A DNA stretch of 64,000 bases from Gavia stellata (GCF_030936135.1 NC_082594.1:126332668-126396667), one strand, 5' to 3'; numbered from the stretch's first letter, positions 1 through 13,355 are shown. The notes: generated by a model from the letters alone, not told the origin. Numbers and translations are program-made.

Positions 1-3000
1 GCCTGCAAAAGAGCTATTTGGTATACCCTGGGTGTTAGTAAAGAGAGAGTTTTAGATTTAAGCTTAATTTTAGCCCTTACAAAGAGTGAACAGGGCATCC
101 CTCTCATCTGCTAAAAGCAAAACACAACACAACAAAACAGAACACTTTCTGGGGACTTTGCAAGCTGTCAAGTAAAATGCGTAGTGTTGAGGAGGCTATA
201 GAAATCTGGCAGAAAAATTAGTTTCCATGAAAGGAGAGAGAGGTGATGGAGATGAAAGACTCACACCTCCAGACTTCCTAGTTCTCATCAAAAAAGGATT
301 CAGAATGTGTGAGTTCTCTTTGTTTTTCTGTGCTGTAGGAGATGATAGCACACTCCAGATCGCTGCTGTTGTCTTCCTGCCTCCTGTTGAGGATAGGTAG
401 GAGGGATTCTTGCGGGGTTCCCAAAACCTCTCGCTGCTTATGAGGGAAGGTACCGATGAGTCCAGCCCCCTTGACTGGCTGCTGGATTCTGTGGATGTAA
501 TTTCCATCCCAGCTGCCTGCCCTCTTTATCCATTTTGCAAGGGATCCTTGTGCCTGCTTCCCTCCTCTAGCACACCTTCTCTTCACTTCATCCTGCCTCT
601 GACTTACCTTTTTGCACTCCAAGAAATGAACTGGAGGCCTTAAAAACCACAAGAAGATAGATACAGGGGGCATCTTAAAATACAGTCCTGAGGAATAACA
701 GTTCCACACAGCTGAAGAGAAGGCAGAAATCCTCAACTGACTTCTAAGAGTTACAGGGTGAGCCGAGTATGGAGGATTTCTTCCCAATTATTGGCCACTA
801 GAGGGTAGCCTAGATCTGCTGAACAGTCAGAGATGCCACTGAGGCAAGGTAATTCTGGGTGTTTTAAGTCAGGTCATTAAGTAACACGATTTTGAACCTA
901 GTAATAAAAGAAGTGCATTGTTTGAGTAATTCAGAATTGATGTACAGAAATACTAAACATGACCCAGGAGCAAGCCAATTACATTCCCCGTGGAAAGCTC
1001 TGAGAAAAGCCCACCAGGGTAAATATACGTATGACCTCCTTCTGTTCTTATTTGTTCCTTTTCTGCCGTGGACTTCTTCCACTAATGAATTGTTGCAAAA
1101 TAGGATATACTTGCACCTGGGTCTGACTAGGTTGGAAATTTTTATTTTTTTTTTATAATTGGATAATTGGCCCAGCAGCTGTAAAGTCTGTCAAAGGTGA
1201 AGAACAACCTTTCTCAGCAGGGAGCAAGCAGAGTGAACAACACAATATTCTGCCAAAGTTTTATAGCAGGTACGAGTTTTGGAATTAGGGTGAATCTGAC
1301 CTTCCTCAGATAAATATGTTTACTTTAAAAAGAGATCTGTAACTTTACTTCCATTTTGCAGGTGGGGAACCAGAGTATATATTGGGTTCAAACAGGAAGG
1401 CAAAGTATCTGGGGAAGAAAGAGAGGATGAAGGTAGTGAAGGAAGTCCAAGGGTAATTCTGTATTTGTTCAGCTGTAGGGAGAGATCAGAGAATTACAGG
1501 GACAGGATGACTTTGATCCTAGCGACTGCCTTCATACCCTAAGGAGGGGAACCCTAAGTAGGTACGCCCACAGCTGCTGGGTCTTTCATTCCTCAGGCAA
1601 AGACTCTGCTCAAAACCCAGGGAGGTGCACTCAGGAGGTTCTAGGACAGTCTCAAGGTGATAACTGGAGGAATGGGAGAGGAAGAGAGAAGGCCTTTCCC
1701 TTCTTTTTATCCTTTTTCATTTTCCTCCTTCTCTCTTCCTCTAAGTTTGAAACCTAAACTGGAGGAAAATCCCTTGGGAAAAAAATGAAGCAAGTTTGAC
1801 CTAAACTGCTTGAAAGCTGCTACCTCAGGCCATGCAGCTTTGAAGAAAAATCAGAGTATTAGGATTAAAACCCCTGAAGTTTCCAGCTTTGTAGTTCACT
1901 CTGGTTGGAGCCAGGCAGGGGAGGGGGAGGAAGCTTGAAGTGGAGAATGAAGTAGAGCTGCATGAACTATGGGGAAAGGGAAGGATGTGTTGAGAAGCAT
2001 GGTCAGTCCCCGTTTTACTGCAAGTGGTGCCCTGTATAAATTCAGTGAAACAGCTAAAGGAGGACATGTTTAATAACTGGAGTGCTACCTGAAATGGAGA
2101 GCTTAGTCCCAAAGAGCGTGCAGTCTAAATGCTGCCTGCTGCAGATGAACCCAGGGGACAGAATTAATTGGAGCTTAGCTGTAGCCTGTTTTTTTAAAGA
2201 AGCAAGGCTTATGCAGTCAACCTGTCTGTCTATCCCCTATCTCTTTCCCTCCAATAGCTTTTAATTTCATCAGCCAACTTCAGCCAGATTTATCAGAGGG
2301 GTAAAAGTCTCAAAGGCAATTATGTTCCTGTCTGTCTCCTGAACTGTATAGCCAGGAATGTTCTGTTCATGCCTGACCAGAGAAGAGGCTGCAGTAAAAG
2401 CTTGCCACTTCTGAAACTCCAGAGAAGCCATGTAAGAGAAATTTTGCAAAGACCCTCTTGCAGAAAAGTTTCACCCAGTAATGACAGACAAACCATGCAG
2501 AGTCGGGCTCTGTAAGGTCTGGGGCTTGCAGAATTTACTTGCTCATCAACTTAAGTTTTGATTGTCTGTGGTAGTTTCTGTAAGATATTTTTAGGTATTC
2601 TAAAAAAAAGAAGCAGCAATGAGTGGTGGTTTTGAAGACAGGCGTGGTAAGGTTGTCTGTGTAGAGGAGGTGAGATGGAAGCACTGAAAAAAGTGAAGTG
2701 GAATTGGAGCCTGACCCCACGAGTAGGGGTCTGGAGTTAGCAGTAGTGGAAAAGCAGTGAGGCAGAGAAATTTCCACTGAGTTTGCTCTTTTGGCATGCT
2801 GGACATTGCTGTTGAGAACAGGAAATTTAGTTTGTTCACCAGTTTGACCACGCTGTCCTAAGGGATTTAATTTCAGCAGTCACACTTAGGTGAATTACAG
2901 AGAGAGACAACAAGAGTGGTTGAAAGACTAGAAAAAGAGAAGCTGGACAGTGCATTTCTGAGTGCCCTTTTTGTGGAACAGAGAGGAAGTGATGGAGTAT

Positions 3001-3521
3001 GGTGTGGAAAATATGATCTGGACAGAGCCTACATAAAGGTGGCAAAAAAAAGTCTTGTTTAGCTGTAAATCAAAGCCAAAAGGGGAAAGGACCAATGATG
3101 AGCTGAAAGAGTTTTAAGAGGGAGAAAACAGTGTGGTATGTCTTGCTGTATGAAACATTGTTTCCCACCTTTCTGCAACTGTACTCATAATGACAGGACA
3201 GGTAGAAGTCTTGCATTTGGTTATGTGCTGTGTACTGAATCATAGTGCCATTTGTTCCCAGTTGCTGGAACTGTACCCTGAATGTCAGGCAGTAATCCTT
3301 TTCTTCTCTTTTAGGTATATTTTTGAAGCTGTACAACTTCGTACTGGAATTTCCTGTGCTCTGTTTTACCTTTGTCATAGGGTGGAGAGAGCTTTTTATT
3401 CTGTGCATTTCCTATACCTGATCACATCCAAAGGCTACAGTCTATCAAGCAAAACGGTATGTGGTCTGCAACCTGTGCTCTCGGGATAGCTGCTGTAAGC
3501 TTTCTCCTTCCTTTTTTACAG
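1..3521. other. Probable ILDR1 intron or upstream DNA, no exon recognised
   Basis: I see no exon here with the cysteine-rich membrane-proximal, transmembrane or Ig-V sequence expected before the first ILDR1 exon in this window. The stretch is A+T-rich with short random open frames. It probably belongs to a large ILDR1 intron that continues off the left edge. Confidence 0.55.
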
Positions 3522-6500
3522 TACTGCAACGGCATCGGTTCATGAAGCAGGCTCAGGCACTTGCACCTTGGATGTCACCCAACATGTTCTATGGAGGTGG
3601 TGACAGGAACTCGCAACTTTCCTCTTACCAGCTGAACCCTCTACTGCAACAAGGTGAGACCATGGGCATCATTTCAGAGGGAAATCAGGATGAGAAACAG
3701 GTAACTCCTCGGGGAGGTTCAGCAGTGAGGCTTTAGCCTCTCTACTACGAAAGAAAGATGTTCCTAGCATGACTGCATGTCCTAGCATGACAGCTCTGCT
3801 ACATCTCTAGCGTACTATAGACTTGCCTGGGTGGATAAATAGAGCCTATCCATCTTAAGTGTCTTGCTAGGCTCAGTGCTGGATGAAGTAGTTTAATGCT
3901 AGCTACGGTACATCTGTGCTACACCCCAGCGACAGCAGGGTAAATATACCCAGCTTATCTCACTTCATGTGGTAGAGGAGGGTACTGTCTCTTTGTTCTG
4001 CTGTGCTGGTCACGGTCAACTCCTTATAGCCAAAATTGACATGACAAGTGAGGTGCAATTTGTTTGAGTTCTTATCAAATGTCTAGTCTTCAAATGATTA
4101 AGGGCAAACTGCCTTCTGTGCAATAGATCTAGCCTGCATGCAGCAGAAAATGGACTCTTTAATGAACCAGGAAGAATTTGCCACTTGTTCTGCCCCAAAA
4201 TTGCTTGTATTAGTGGTATTTATTTGTAACTTTAATGGAGGAGGGAAGATGGAGTCTCTGAAGTCCTATAGAAATAAGTAATAAAATAACTTATTACCAG
4301 TAATATTATTTAATCGCCCAAGGAAAATAGGGGTATTCAATATAATGACTTCTCAAATAAATAGAACATATTTTTCATCTGAAATTAGCTTTTCATCACT
4401 GTACAGCAGTCACAGATTTACTCTGTGTCTGAAGAGTTTTAACTGTTGTTTGAAGAAATAGTTTGCTACCATCTTAGATGCTAGATTCAAGATGTTTGAA
4501 TATATATTTTTTTAGCCCGCTAGTTAATTCTACAGTTACCATTTTTCCTAGCCAGGGGCACCAGTTTTCCTTAGGAAGATCTGGTGACTAAGCCACCATG
4601 ATTTAAGACAGAATGCGCTTCTCAAGGAAATCCATGTGCATACTGGCAGAAAATGGGCAAGTAAGTTCCTCAGGCAGTTTCTTAGCTTGAGTTTTCACAG
4701 TCCTCGAATCTCCTGTGCTTAAGTTTCCCTTTAATTTGTTTCAGGTCAGCTTTTTAGAGATGTTGGGTAGAAGGGACCTCTAAGGTCATCTAGTCCTACC
4801 TTTTGCTCAAAGCAGGACTGTCACCAACCTCAGTCACATTAGCTGTGGCTTTGTCCAGCTGAGTCTTGGAAACCTGCAAGGATGGAGATTCCATGACTTC
4901 TTTGGGTAACTGTTCCAGAGCTGGACCAGTCTCCTAGTGAAGAAACTTCTCCATTTGCTACTTAGATCTATACATACATATGTGTGTATGTGTGCATTTA
5001 TATACAAAAAAATCTTCTTAATTTGCAGTATTGGTTCATATTTCTTCCCGTTCAATGAGCTATAAGAGGAAACACTATGAACTTTCTCTGATTTTTTTTT
5101 TTTTTTTTTTACTAAAGTTTGGTATCAGTGCTGTAGGAAAAAATGTTCCTCTCTCTAAATACATAAACTATATTTCCAGGTGTGCTGGATGACTTTGATT
5201 TCTTGCCTCTGTGCTGCCCAAACACAGATCATGCTGCAACTTAGTAGTTACTACTCTTTGCACTGTGCCTTGTGTGGTCTGGATGTGCTGGTTCTGGTGC
5301 TTGAGACTTGCGCAGCTCTTGCAGTGAGGAGGAGCAGGAGAAGAGAGGATCAAAAGGGACTCAGCCAGGATCGTTAGTGCAGAAGGGCCCTCTCTTTATT
5401 GTTTCCCCTTGACTTGCTGCGTTCTCCTGTGTTTTTATCCTTAGATGTGTCTCTGCAGAACAGTCTGCCACTGGTGCAGCCACAAGCTCAGCTTTCCGCT
5501 AACAAGGGTGTTTTGGACTATCTGGAGTCTGAAATCCAAAACCTTAACATGTCACAGCTCCGGCCACCTTCCCACCAGCGGCAGGCTGTGCAGCCCAGCT
5601 TGCTGTCCTCCCTGGGCTCCGAGATCATGCCACCTCCTCTCGCTGATCATGTCTCCTCCATCCATGGGAGCAGCAACTCCTCACGGCCACAGAGAGCTGC
5701 CCGCACCCCCAGACCCTGGGACTCTGGAGCAGAGGACAGGAGGGAAAACCGGAGGTGGCCCTTGCCTTCCAGTGGGGATTCTCATTCCAGCTACAGTCGG
5801 GAGCCCTGGGACAGACAGCAAGAGGACCATCCTCAGAGGCAGAGGACAGGCGGCTACAATGGCAGGCCCCAGCACTCCAGACGGGATGTGTCACCCCCAC
5901 GCCAGGCTGAGAGGGGCAAGAGCAGCAGCAGCAGCTGCAGTTTCTATCCAGAGGAGGCCAAGGAGCACTCCAGCCACCATCGGGGCTGGAGACAGGAGCC
6001 CGCAGGGAGGCGAGACTACCAGCACCACACTAGGAAAAGCAATAACTCAGGTCAGCGGCGGCACAGCTACTCTCCCCCTTCTCGACGGGGATCGTGGAGC
6101 TCCTCAGAAGAGCAAGTCCGTCCCCCAGCGACAAACCGCAGGCGCGGGCACCGGTCTCGGGAATGGCCCGAAGATAAACCCCCCAGTTATCGCTCATTAG
6201 AAGTCATCCCAGGTCGGGAGAAGAAGCAAAAAAGCAGCGCAGGGCCACGCTCGGTGAGTCAGCTGCCTTTTTGCTTTCCCATCTAAGGGAAGAGGTGGTT
6301 TTTGGAGAGTGAGAGTGAATACTTGTTACTTTCTGCAGCCTGTTGTCTTTCAAACAGAGGGCAAGGAGCACTGGGTGCCCTGCACAGCTTGGTTATGAAG
6401 AGGCTGCTGAGTTTGCTGCCTTCAGACATGTGTTGCATGGCTATAGAGTGTTCGGGGCAAAGTGAGCAGTCAAATAAAGTAGGTCCCCTATCACATCCCA

Positions 6501-7355
6501 CACCAGGTGACATTATACCCTCCCACTCCTGTCCCCACCTAGGGGCATTTGGGGCTCTATGTATGTGTTGGTGGTAGAATAGCTATTCTAGCATTGCCTT
6601 GGGAGAAAGCACTTCCAGAGTAGGCAGCAGTACTGAGTATCCCATTGCAACCCTCTCTGGTGTTGGTTTACTTCTGATTTAACATGTGCATGATTCTCCT
6701 ATTATCAATCTCTAATATTTAATTTTTATAGTATCTTGGTGGTATTTTTAAGATGGTTTATATGGGAAAGCATCCAGGTAAGATGCCTAAAGCTACATGG
6801 AATAGGCTTTAAGATCATGGGTAGCTATAGTGGTGAGAAACATGTGATCCTCCAGGCTAGGTAGAAGAGGATGGCTCGCTTGTTGGGACTCCTGAGAACT
6901 GAACATGCATTATGTGGGCAGTGAACAGCTATTGTTCACAGCTCATCTTGTCAGTTTACACTGGGACTAGATTTCAGGTAGCAACCTAAGTGTGAAAAGC
7001 TTCATATCCAATTGCTAGTCTCCAAGTTAGACAGTGTATTCCCCCTTAAAAAATGAAGGCTTTTTAAAATAAAAAAATGTTAAGTGTCCCTTATCACATA
7101 TATGCGGAATTTTACCAGGTGGGAGTCTTCTCAAAGGGCTGTATTTTGCACATTATCATTTTCCCTTCTGAATTTTGGAAAGAGTGCGGTTCTAGTCCCA
7201 GCTGGGATGTGTGTACGTATGAATGGGTTTTTTATGGTGCTCAGAGCAGGTAGGAAAACATATGATTTCCATTCTTCCTTCCTTGTTCCTGAATCTTTTA
7301 TTTTCTCTTGCAGGACAGAGGAAGTTCCCACAGCGGAAGAAGCATAGTCATTTAA
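3522..7355 (+). CDS. ILDR1: ILDR1, immunoglobulin-like domain containing receptor 1 (3' part: last three coding exons)
   Basis: ILDR1 is a type I membrane protein of the angulin family (LSR, ILDR1, ILDR2). It works at tricellular junctions and in lipoprotein-stimulated hormone secretion. Only the cytoplasmic tail is present, in three exons: 3522-3653, 5445-6253 and 7314-7355 (TAA at 7353-7355). All are bounded by AG/GT sites (donors GTGAGA at 3654 and GTGAGT at 6254), and the reading frame is continuous across both junctions. Family landmarks are the juxtamembrane RHRFMKQAQAL block, SSYQLNPLLQ at the end of the first exon, GVLDYLESEIQNLN, SSLGSEI, a Ser/Arg-rich tail, the KPPSYRSLEV motif and the terminal HSGRSIVI. 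The large middle exon is typical of the family. The signal peptide, Ig-V domain and membrane span are outside the window, so this is a partial gene by truncation at the edge. LSR and ILDR2 are the alternatives, but the order of motifs fits ILDR1 best. Confidence 0.93.
3654..5444 (+). other. ILDR1 intron containing a CR1 fragment
   Basis: This intron runs between two well-defined ILDR1 exons. It contains a CR1 fragment near 4752-4950 and a T-run at about 5091-5110. I see no other gene. Confidence 0.8.
4752..4950 (-). mobile_element. CR1 LINE fragment
   Basis: The plus strand reads like the reverse complement of the CR1 3' region: a GAAGGGACCTCTAAGGTCATC segment, then CAAAGCAGG, AAGGATGGAGATTCCA and an AACTGTTCCAG-type segment. 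It is diverged and 5'-truncated, and it sits inside the ILDR1 intron. Confidence 0.8.
6254..7313 (+). other. Last ILDR1 intron
   Basis: The intron starts with GTGAGT and ends with a pyrimidine-rich tract and CAG before the 42-base terminal coding exon. I see no embedded gene. Confidence 0.8.
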
Positions 7356-10300
7356 TGCCAGTACTGAAAGAACTAAGACTCCCACTGGACTCCTCTTAGC
7401 TTTTCTACTACGTAGGTTGGGATGGCTGCTTTTGATTGAACAGACAACCAGCAAAAAAACAGATGAAGCAGCTTCCCTTTAGACTTAGAACTCCGAAGAA
7501 TCAATGTCTAGTGCTCATGAAAGCAATACATAACCCATTTTTATTCTTGCTGTGATTTGGAAACTTAGGTTTGCAATGGGCTGTGGTCCGTTGAAAACAT
7601 TCTGTTGGAAACAGCAGATTTTTTCTGTAAATGGTATATTCCCAGTCTTCAAAGAGATACCAGTTGTCTTTGTTAGGTGCCCTGGCACTGCAAGGAGCAC
7701 AGTCCATAGAATGCTCGTCCTTTGCACACCAGTTACTGGAGAAGGGCTCCAATGATCACAGAGTTGTAAAGTCGCAGGACAGTAGAATAATTTAGGTTGG
7801 AGGAGGCCTCTGGAGGTCATCTGATCCGGTCCCCTGGGACTTTGGTGTAGGGAGGCACAGCATCTCCTTTCTAAGGCCCTCTGTTGTGCTTCACAATGTG
7901 TAATGCTTGCTGCTTCTGCCTGGCTGCTCAGCATAGTTGGGGCAGTTGCTTCCTTTTGTCTCCAGTAAGCCTCTCTCCCAAACACAAGGATCACAGTGTT
8001 GGAAGGATGTTTGACTGCCTTAATAAGGGCTCACTAGCAGCTTATCCACCCTGTACTGACTGAAACAACCTGCCCTACTTTAAGCTTAGACCTTAGTGCC
8101 TTAAAAGATACTTCTTCTAGCCTTTAACCCAGACTTGAATTTATTTCTAAACTTAAAGGGCTAAATCTACCAAGGTTTAGTCATCCCTACAGAGACTGAG
8201 CAAATTATGACTACTGTCCCTCACACCGTGTACAGAATTTCTTTCAACTCTAGGAAGCATGACTTTGGTGGATATATCTTTCCTAAGCCATGTACTCTTT
8301 TCCATGCTTTTTATATTCTCCCTTTTCTCTCTGTGCCATGTATCATATACATGGGGTGGGATAAAGGGCTCTGAAGAAGTCTTACAGTCACCATTTTTAC
8401 TAGTGTCCTTGATCTTTACCCTGACATTTATACCAACTCTGTATATGTGGTGCATCTGATCTGTAGCAAGATTGCAGGGTTTTCTCATCTCTTACCTTGC
8501 AACTAGAACACAGAATTTCTGTATCCTCTGAGACCGGTTGCGAAGGAGAACAACTTGCTGTTTCTCCTTGATGTGATTCATCCACTGTTTTCATTTAAAA
8601 TGCGTTGGAAAAAGAGAGGTTCTCTGGATGCTGGCTGCTTCCACAGGAAACTGGCTTGCCAAAGGCATTTCTTGGATTCAAGAGACTCAACTGTTGGCAA
8701 GGAGCTTTTGGAGCATCTTATGAATTATTTTGTAACCCAGAGGCACTAGAGATTGGCCAGTATCAATGACTGTATTGCCTAGCTTATTTCCCAACCAGTG
8801 CCGCATGGGACACTCACTACTGTTTGTTCTTTAATGTCCCAATTACTGATGTGCTTATGCTTTCCCTTGGAAGACCGACTTGGAGAGGCTTTCACATTGC
8901 CCACCTCCTTTTTTTCTTTTCTTTGGACAATGATGGGAAACATCATGCTTGGAGCAAATACTCCTAGCTGGATATCCAATGCAGTTGCTGGTCAACCAAA
9001 GGCTACGTCAGAGAGTGCTCATTTTCCTACAGTTTCTTGGCTGGCAGTGCTTATTTCTAATTCCTGTGTATGGAGGTAAAGCAAGAGGACCCACAAGCTT
9101 CTCTGGTTGACTTTGTTTTAGAACCAGAGGCCCACTTTTTGAAGACAGAAGGGCTATTCACCAGCAGTTGATGGCTAGCACAAAACAGAGCTAAAAGACT
9201 AACTCTGAAGTTTGAATTCAAGAAAGGAAGGCTGTATTAAGTGTAGTCCTAGTCTGCATTAGACCCAAACTGTGAATAATGTGAACTGACCCATGAGTTG
9301 CATCTGAAATACAGGGAATTAAGTGTGTTCGCAGAACTTGCAAAGCCTGTATCATTCTTGAATCTGGTTCTCAGTCACTGGCTGCGAATCATTTTTATTC
9401 TTATTTAATGACATGCTGAGGGTTTTATGCATTTCCTTCTTCTATGATGGGCTAGTATTATTTTTAGTTAAGAGGAGTTCATGATGACTGCAATGACAGA
9501 AAATAATACGGGGCTCCTTCTTCCAGAACTAGCGCCCTGTTTTGACTTTAGCATTGCCCTCTGGTGACTAGTAGCAGATACCCAGGGCTCTGCAGATTCT
9601 CCCCTTGGAAGCTGAATTAGTGGCTTGGAATTTGACTCTCTCCTTATGCTTCCAATAGGTCCATACATCATGCAGGACAACTTCTTCTTCCTGACATCTC
9701 AACCCAGCCCAAATGTCTGGGTTTCAGGGAAGGGCTGCCCCTTTCTCCATCAAGAGTAGAGGCTATTGAGACATCATTTGAGATCCCAAGATGTTAGCAT
9801 GGGAAAGAGTTCACTTTCCTTCACATTCAAGTGTCTATAAGCCAACATGTGTCCAGCAAGTTTTCCCAAGAGCAAGAACCCCCTCACACAGCAAGAAAAC
9901 CTAGATGACTTTGTGTAACAGTAGCAACTGGTGAAGCTTGCTCCTGTCGTATGAGCACACTAACTGCAGAGGTTGTGCTTTTTTATCTAAATCCTGTGAA
10001 GGAGCCATCCACCTTTATTTGTTCCTCTAGTTCCCCTAATTGCAGATTGTATGAATTTGCACAATTTGTGCTGTGTGAAGTCTGAAGAGTTTTATCTCTA
10101 TCATACTTGAGCTCCTCTTCAGTCACTTTGTTCATATTTATAGAAACATTAAACAAAACTCTTCAGGGAAAACTGATTGTATCTCAGTCTTACTTCTGTA
10201 ACTTCTTAAATTGTGACAGAAGTAGATTAGGTTATCCAGCAGGGAAGCAGAAATGGTACCAGGTTTACTGGTCCACAGACCACTGCGGTTCATAAAACAC

Positions 10301-12323
10301 CAGTTGGTGGGCTGTGAAATAATTACAAAGGAAATCTATATATGCATGCTTTACAAATGCAAGCAGACAGAAAAGTGGGAAGGAAATAGGCTCTGCTTTG
10401 AGTGCTTATTTCTATTTTTAATTGGCTATAAATGAAAGCCGTTGTGACAGCACTGCACAATACTGTGTGGACTCTTTTTTCCTGTAAGATTACAGGGTCT
10501 TTGACTTTTTAAAAGAGAGAGAGAATCGAGCAGCTCAAATACTTCACACTGAAAGAAATAACAGTAGGAAATAGCCTAGCCTCATTCTTTCTAGGTTGTA
10601 ATTTATTCATGCTTAATTTTTCAGCCATTCCAAAGAGCTGATGTTCATATGTCAGCCCATTTGTGATGAAAAAAAAGTGAATATGTTTCACATTTGGGAG
10701 TTATTGCCATTCTAGACTTCTGTTCTTCCTGTCATGCAGCTGAAGGAACATACCTTACCCCCAAGAATGAATTTTCTGTCTCAGATAAAGTGCCTTGATA
10801 GCCACTGGAGTTACCCTAATTTAAAATAATAATGTAATGAGTAAGTAACCATGCCATGTGGGGCAGATAAGGACACCTGTGCTGCTCCTGTCAGCTGCTT
10901 TCCACCTCAGACCACAGATTCATAAGAGAGATAAAGAATCATGTAATTTTTCTTTGATTAAGAAAGGACTTGCAATATCTGGCTTTCTTGCTTATTTGCA
11001 GAGCGCTCTGCCATTCTGGAACGCCGTTCCAGGAATGGAGGGCAAGGGCTGCTTCTTGTGCAATCATTGATCTGGTCTTGGCAAGTGCCTGTTTGGCAGT
11101 AGAAAGTGCTGAAATGCCCAGTTGCTATCTCTGGGATTGTATTCATGATGGCACTAGCTAAAGTTAGGCTAACTTCGGAGGGGGGGAAGTTACCTTGTGT
11201 GATAACAACCACAATGCAAAGCTCTTCAGCGGTATGTATTACTACATAGGGTAGCTAAGTCCCCTCTGTGTTACTACCTCCAGCAGCACATCTGTTGAAA
11301 ACACCCACTTAGTATGGTTAGAGCCTGCCATTTGTCGACCTGACGTAGGAGAGATGACACTTGAGGTTATATTAAATTAACCCCCACACGTAATGACTGC
11401 TTGTTCCTATTTCTGCTAAGTTTAATGCCTATAATGTGCCTTGTGCTGGTCTTCTGAATATTATTCCAGCTGTAAAAGCAGATGGTAAATGTGTAGATTC
11501 TCTTCAATGACTGTCAAATGTATACTTAAAATATAAGAGAACTTTCAACCAGTTGCTCTTATGTGTTCTTCCTAGACCATAAATTGCTTTTTAGTGTTTG
11601 CACCAGAAGTGGAACTGAAAATTCTCTGTTCTTACTTCTGGAATTAACCTTGTTAATATGTTAGCAAGAATTTTCTGTTATTTTTTGGACAAAAATGCAA
11701 AATTGTTTGCTTGTATGGGGGATTTTTTTTTTTTTTTGTTCTTATTTTGGGAGACTTTTCTTTGTTTTTCTAAGAAAGAAGATAATTTTAATAAATACTG
11801 ACCAAGAGAGTGGAAAAATGTCTGGGAAACCATTGGCAGCCCTCTTTAATAATGTGACCCACTGTAGCAATCGCTGACTTGGCTGCCATGTCTGTAAAAC
11901 GAGAACGCTTACTGTTTGGTTCTAAAGTACTTTGAGCTCCATAAGAAGAAAAGTCTTCTAGAAATTTTGTTTGGTTGATAAATGAAGATACTGGTTGAGC
12001 TTTTCACACTTCCCACATGTGACAGTCACCTAATAAGTAAGTGGCTGATGTAAGAATGGAGGTCTCACACAGTAGGCTGAAGTTATACCTCACGTCCTCC
12101 CCATTCCCCTTAGCTAATGCCCTTTGTAGCTTAGAGTTGCAGCCTTTCTCTCTCTTCCTCCTGCTGCTCAGTGGTCGCATGTGCCAAATACAGATGGTCA
12201 GCCTGACTGAAGACCCAACGAGCACTCAGAACTTGAGCTATGGGAAAACACGCCCTACAGCAGCAACGCAGCCACTTTCTGACTGGGACCAGGTCCCCAG
12301 GGAGCTTGGGGAGAAGTTATCGT
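7356..12323. other. ILDR1 3'UTR and ILDR1-APOV1 intergenic DNA
   Basis: No recognisable coding exon was found after the ILDR1 stop. The first part should be ILDR1 3'UTR, but its end cannot be placed. The only clear AATAAA I noted is at 11790-11795, which is distant. A short CR1 remnant lies near 7785-7850. The rest holds only short, non-conserved open frames. Confidence 0.5.
7785..7850 (-). mobile_element. Short CR1 remnant
   Basis: The stretch AGAATAATTTAGGTTGG followed by GAGGCCTCTGGAGGTCATCT matches the reverse complement of a CR1 3' end. It is short and diverged. Confidence 0.65.
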
Positions 12324-12815
12324 AGAATCATAGAATGGTTTGGGTTGGAAGGGGTGTTTAAAGATCACCTCATCCACCCTGCCTTGGACAGGGGTATCTT
12401 TCACTAGACCAGGTTGCTCAAAGCCCCATCCAACCTGACCTTGAACACTTCCAATGATGGGGTGTCCACAACTTCTCTGGGAAACCTGTTCCGCTGTCTC
12501 ACCATCCTCATCGTAAAGAATTCTTCCTTATATCCAATCTAAATCTACCTTCTTTCAGTTTAAAACTGTTTCCCCTTGTCCTGTCACTACAGGCCTTGGT
12601 AAAAAGACTTTGTTTTTCTTGTAAGCCCCCTTTAAGTACTGAAAGGCTGCAATAAGGTCTCCCTGGAGCCTCCTCCTCTCCAGACTGAACAACCTCAATT
12701 CTTTCAGCCTTTCTTCATAGGAGAGGTGTTCCAGCCCTCTGATCATTTTTTGTGGCCCTCTGGACCCACCCTAACAGGTCCATGTCTTTCTGGGGCTGGG
12801 CGCCCTGGAGATGGA
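12324..12815 (-). mobile_element. CR1 LINE 3' fragment upstream of the APOV1 promoter
   Basis: The plus strand starts with AATCATAGAATGGTTTGGG, the reverse complement of the characteristic CR1 tail. It continues through the fast-evolving 3' region into the end of the reverse-transcriptase frame; the minus-strand peptide near 12555-12746 reads [20 protein letters not shown]. The copy is 5'-truncated and ends about 350 bases before the first oestrogen-response element. Confidence 0.93.
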
Positions 12816-13163
12816 TGTTTCCCCTGGGTAAGTTTTGACAGCTGGCTCAGACATATGCCCATCTCACCAGCCTGTGCAAAAAGACATGGGCATGGGGAAA
12901 GATGAAATGTGAGAGGGGGGCACACTTACCCCTGTGCACCATTTGGTTAATGCATTTGCTGGAAATGGAGGGTAAAATACCAATGGGCATAATAGCCGCA
13001 AGTAAGTTCCAACTGTCAGAGCAGTGAGGTTATGGCACAGGCCTTCCCACAGGAGCAGTGGGAGCAAAATTCAGCCCAGCTCTAGCTCTCTAGCTGCTGT
13101 TAATGTGGAATTTGGTCAACTTATGAAAGGGGCCCCTATGACATGGTTGCCTGCAAATGTATG

Positions 13164-13176
13164 GGACTCAGTGACC
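13164..13176 (+). promoter_or_regulatory. Imperfect oestrogen response element of APOV1
   Basis: GGACTCAGTGACC has a perfect right half-site (TGACC) and an imperfect left half with the correct 3-base spacer. It lies 44 bases upstream of the perfect element, about -210 from the inferred start. Two EREs at a similar distance are what I recall for the chicken apoVLDL-II promoter. Confidence 0.75.
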
Positions 13177-13207
13177 CAGGAGCTGCCTTCCACATCTCTT
13201 AGGCTCA

Positions 13208-13220
13208 GGTCAGGCTGACC
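13208..13220 (+). promoter_or_regulatory. Consensus palindromic oestrogen response element of APOV1
   Basis: GGTCAGGCTGACC matches the full GGTCAnnnTGACC consensus with no mismatch. Its centre is about 165 bases upstream of the inferred APOV1 start site. With the element at 13164 it would make a cooperative oestrogen-receptor module, explaining liver expression in laying females. Confidence 0.88.
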
Positions 13221-13324
13221 CTGCGTTACCAAATCTCAGTAACAGGTCCAGAGTCCTCCACAGCTTCTTGCCTGTCCCACTGAGCTGGATGTGCTTGCAA
13301 AAGAGCAAATGGGGAAACAAAGCA

Positions 13325-13337
13325 GGACCTTTGACCC
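13325..13337 (-). promoter_or_regulatory. DR1 nuclear-receptor site (HNF4 / COUP-TF type) in the APOV1 promoter
   Basis: On the minus strand the site reads GGGTCAAAGGTCC, a direct repeat of two half-sites with one spacer base. This is the type bound by HNF4, COUP-TF or RXR dimers, and it fits a liver-specific promoter. It lies about 40-55 bases upstream of the inferred start site. Confidence 0.65.
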
Positions 13338-13347
13338 CTTGCTATCA

Positions 13348-13355
13348 CTATATTA
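13348..13355 (+). promoter_or_regulatory. TATA-like box of APOV1
   Basis: CTATATTA lies about 30 bases before the inferred start site near 13378, and about 80 bases before the strong donor at 13431 that would close non-coding exon 1. The sequence is not a perfect TATA box. Confidence 0.55.

Noticed and set aside
5445-6200. Second plus-strand frame of 251 codons over the large ILDR1 exon
   Set aside because: It is an out-of-frame shadow of the ILDR1 exon; the other frame carries all family motifs and joins correctly to neighbouring exons.
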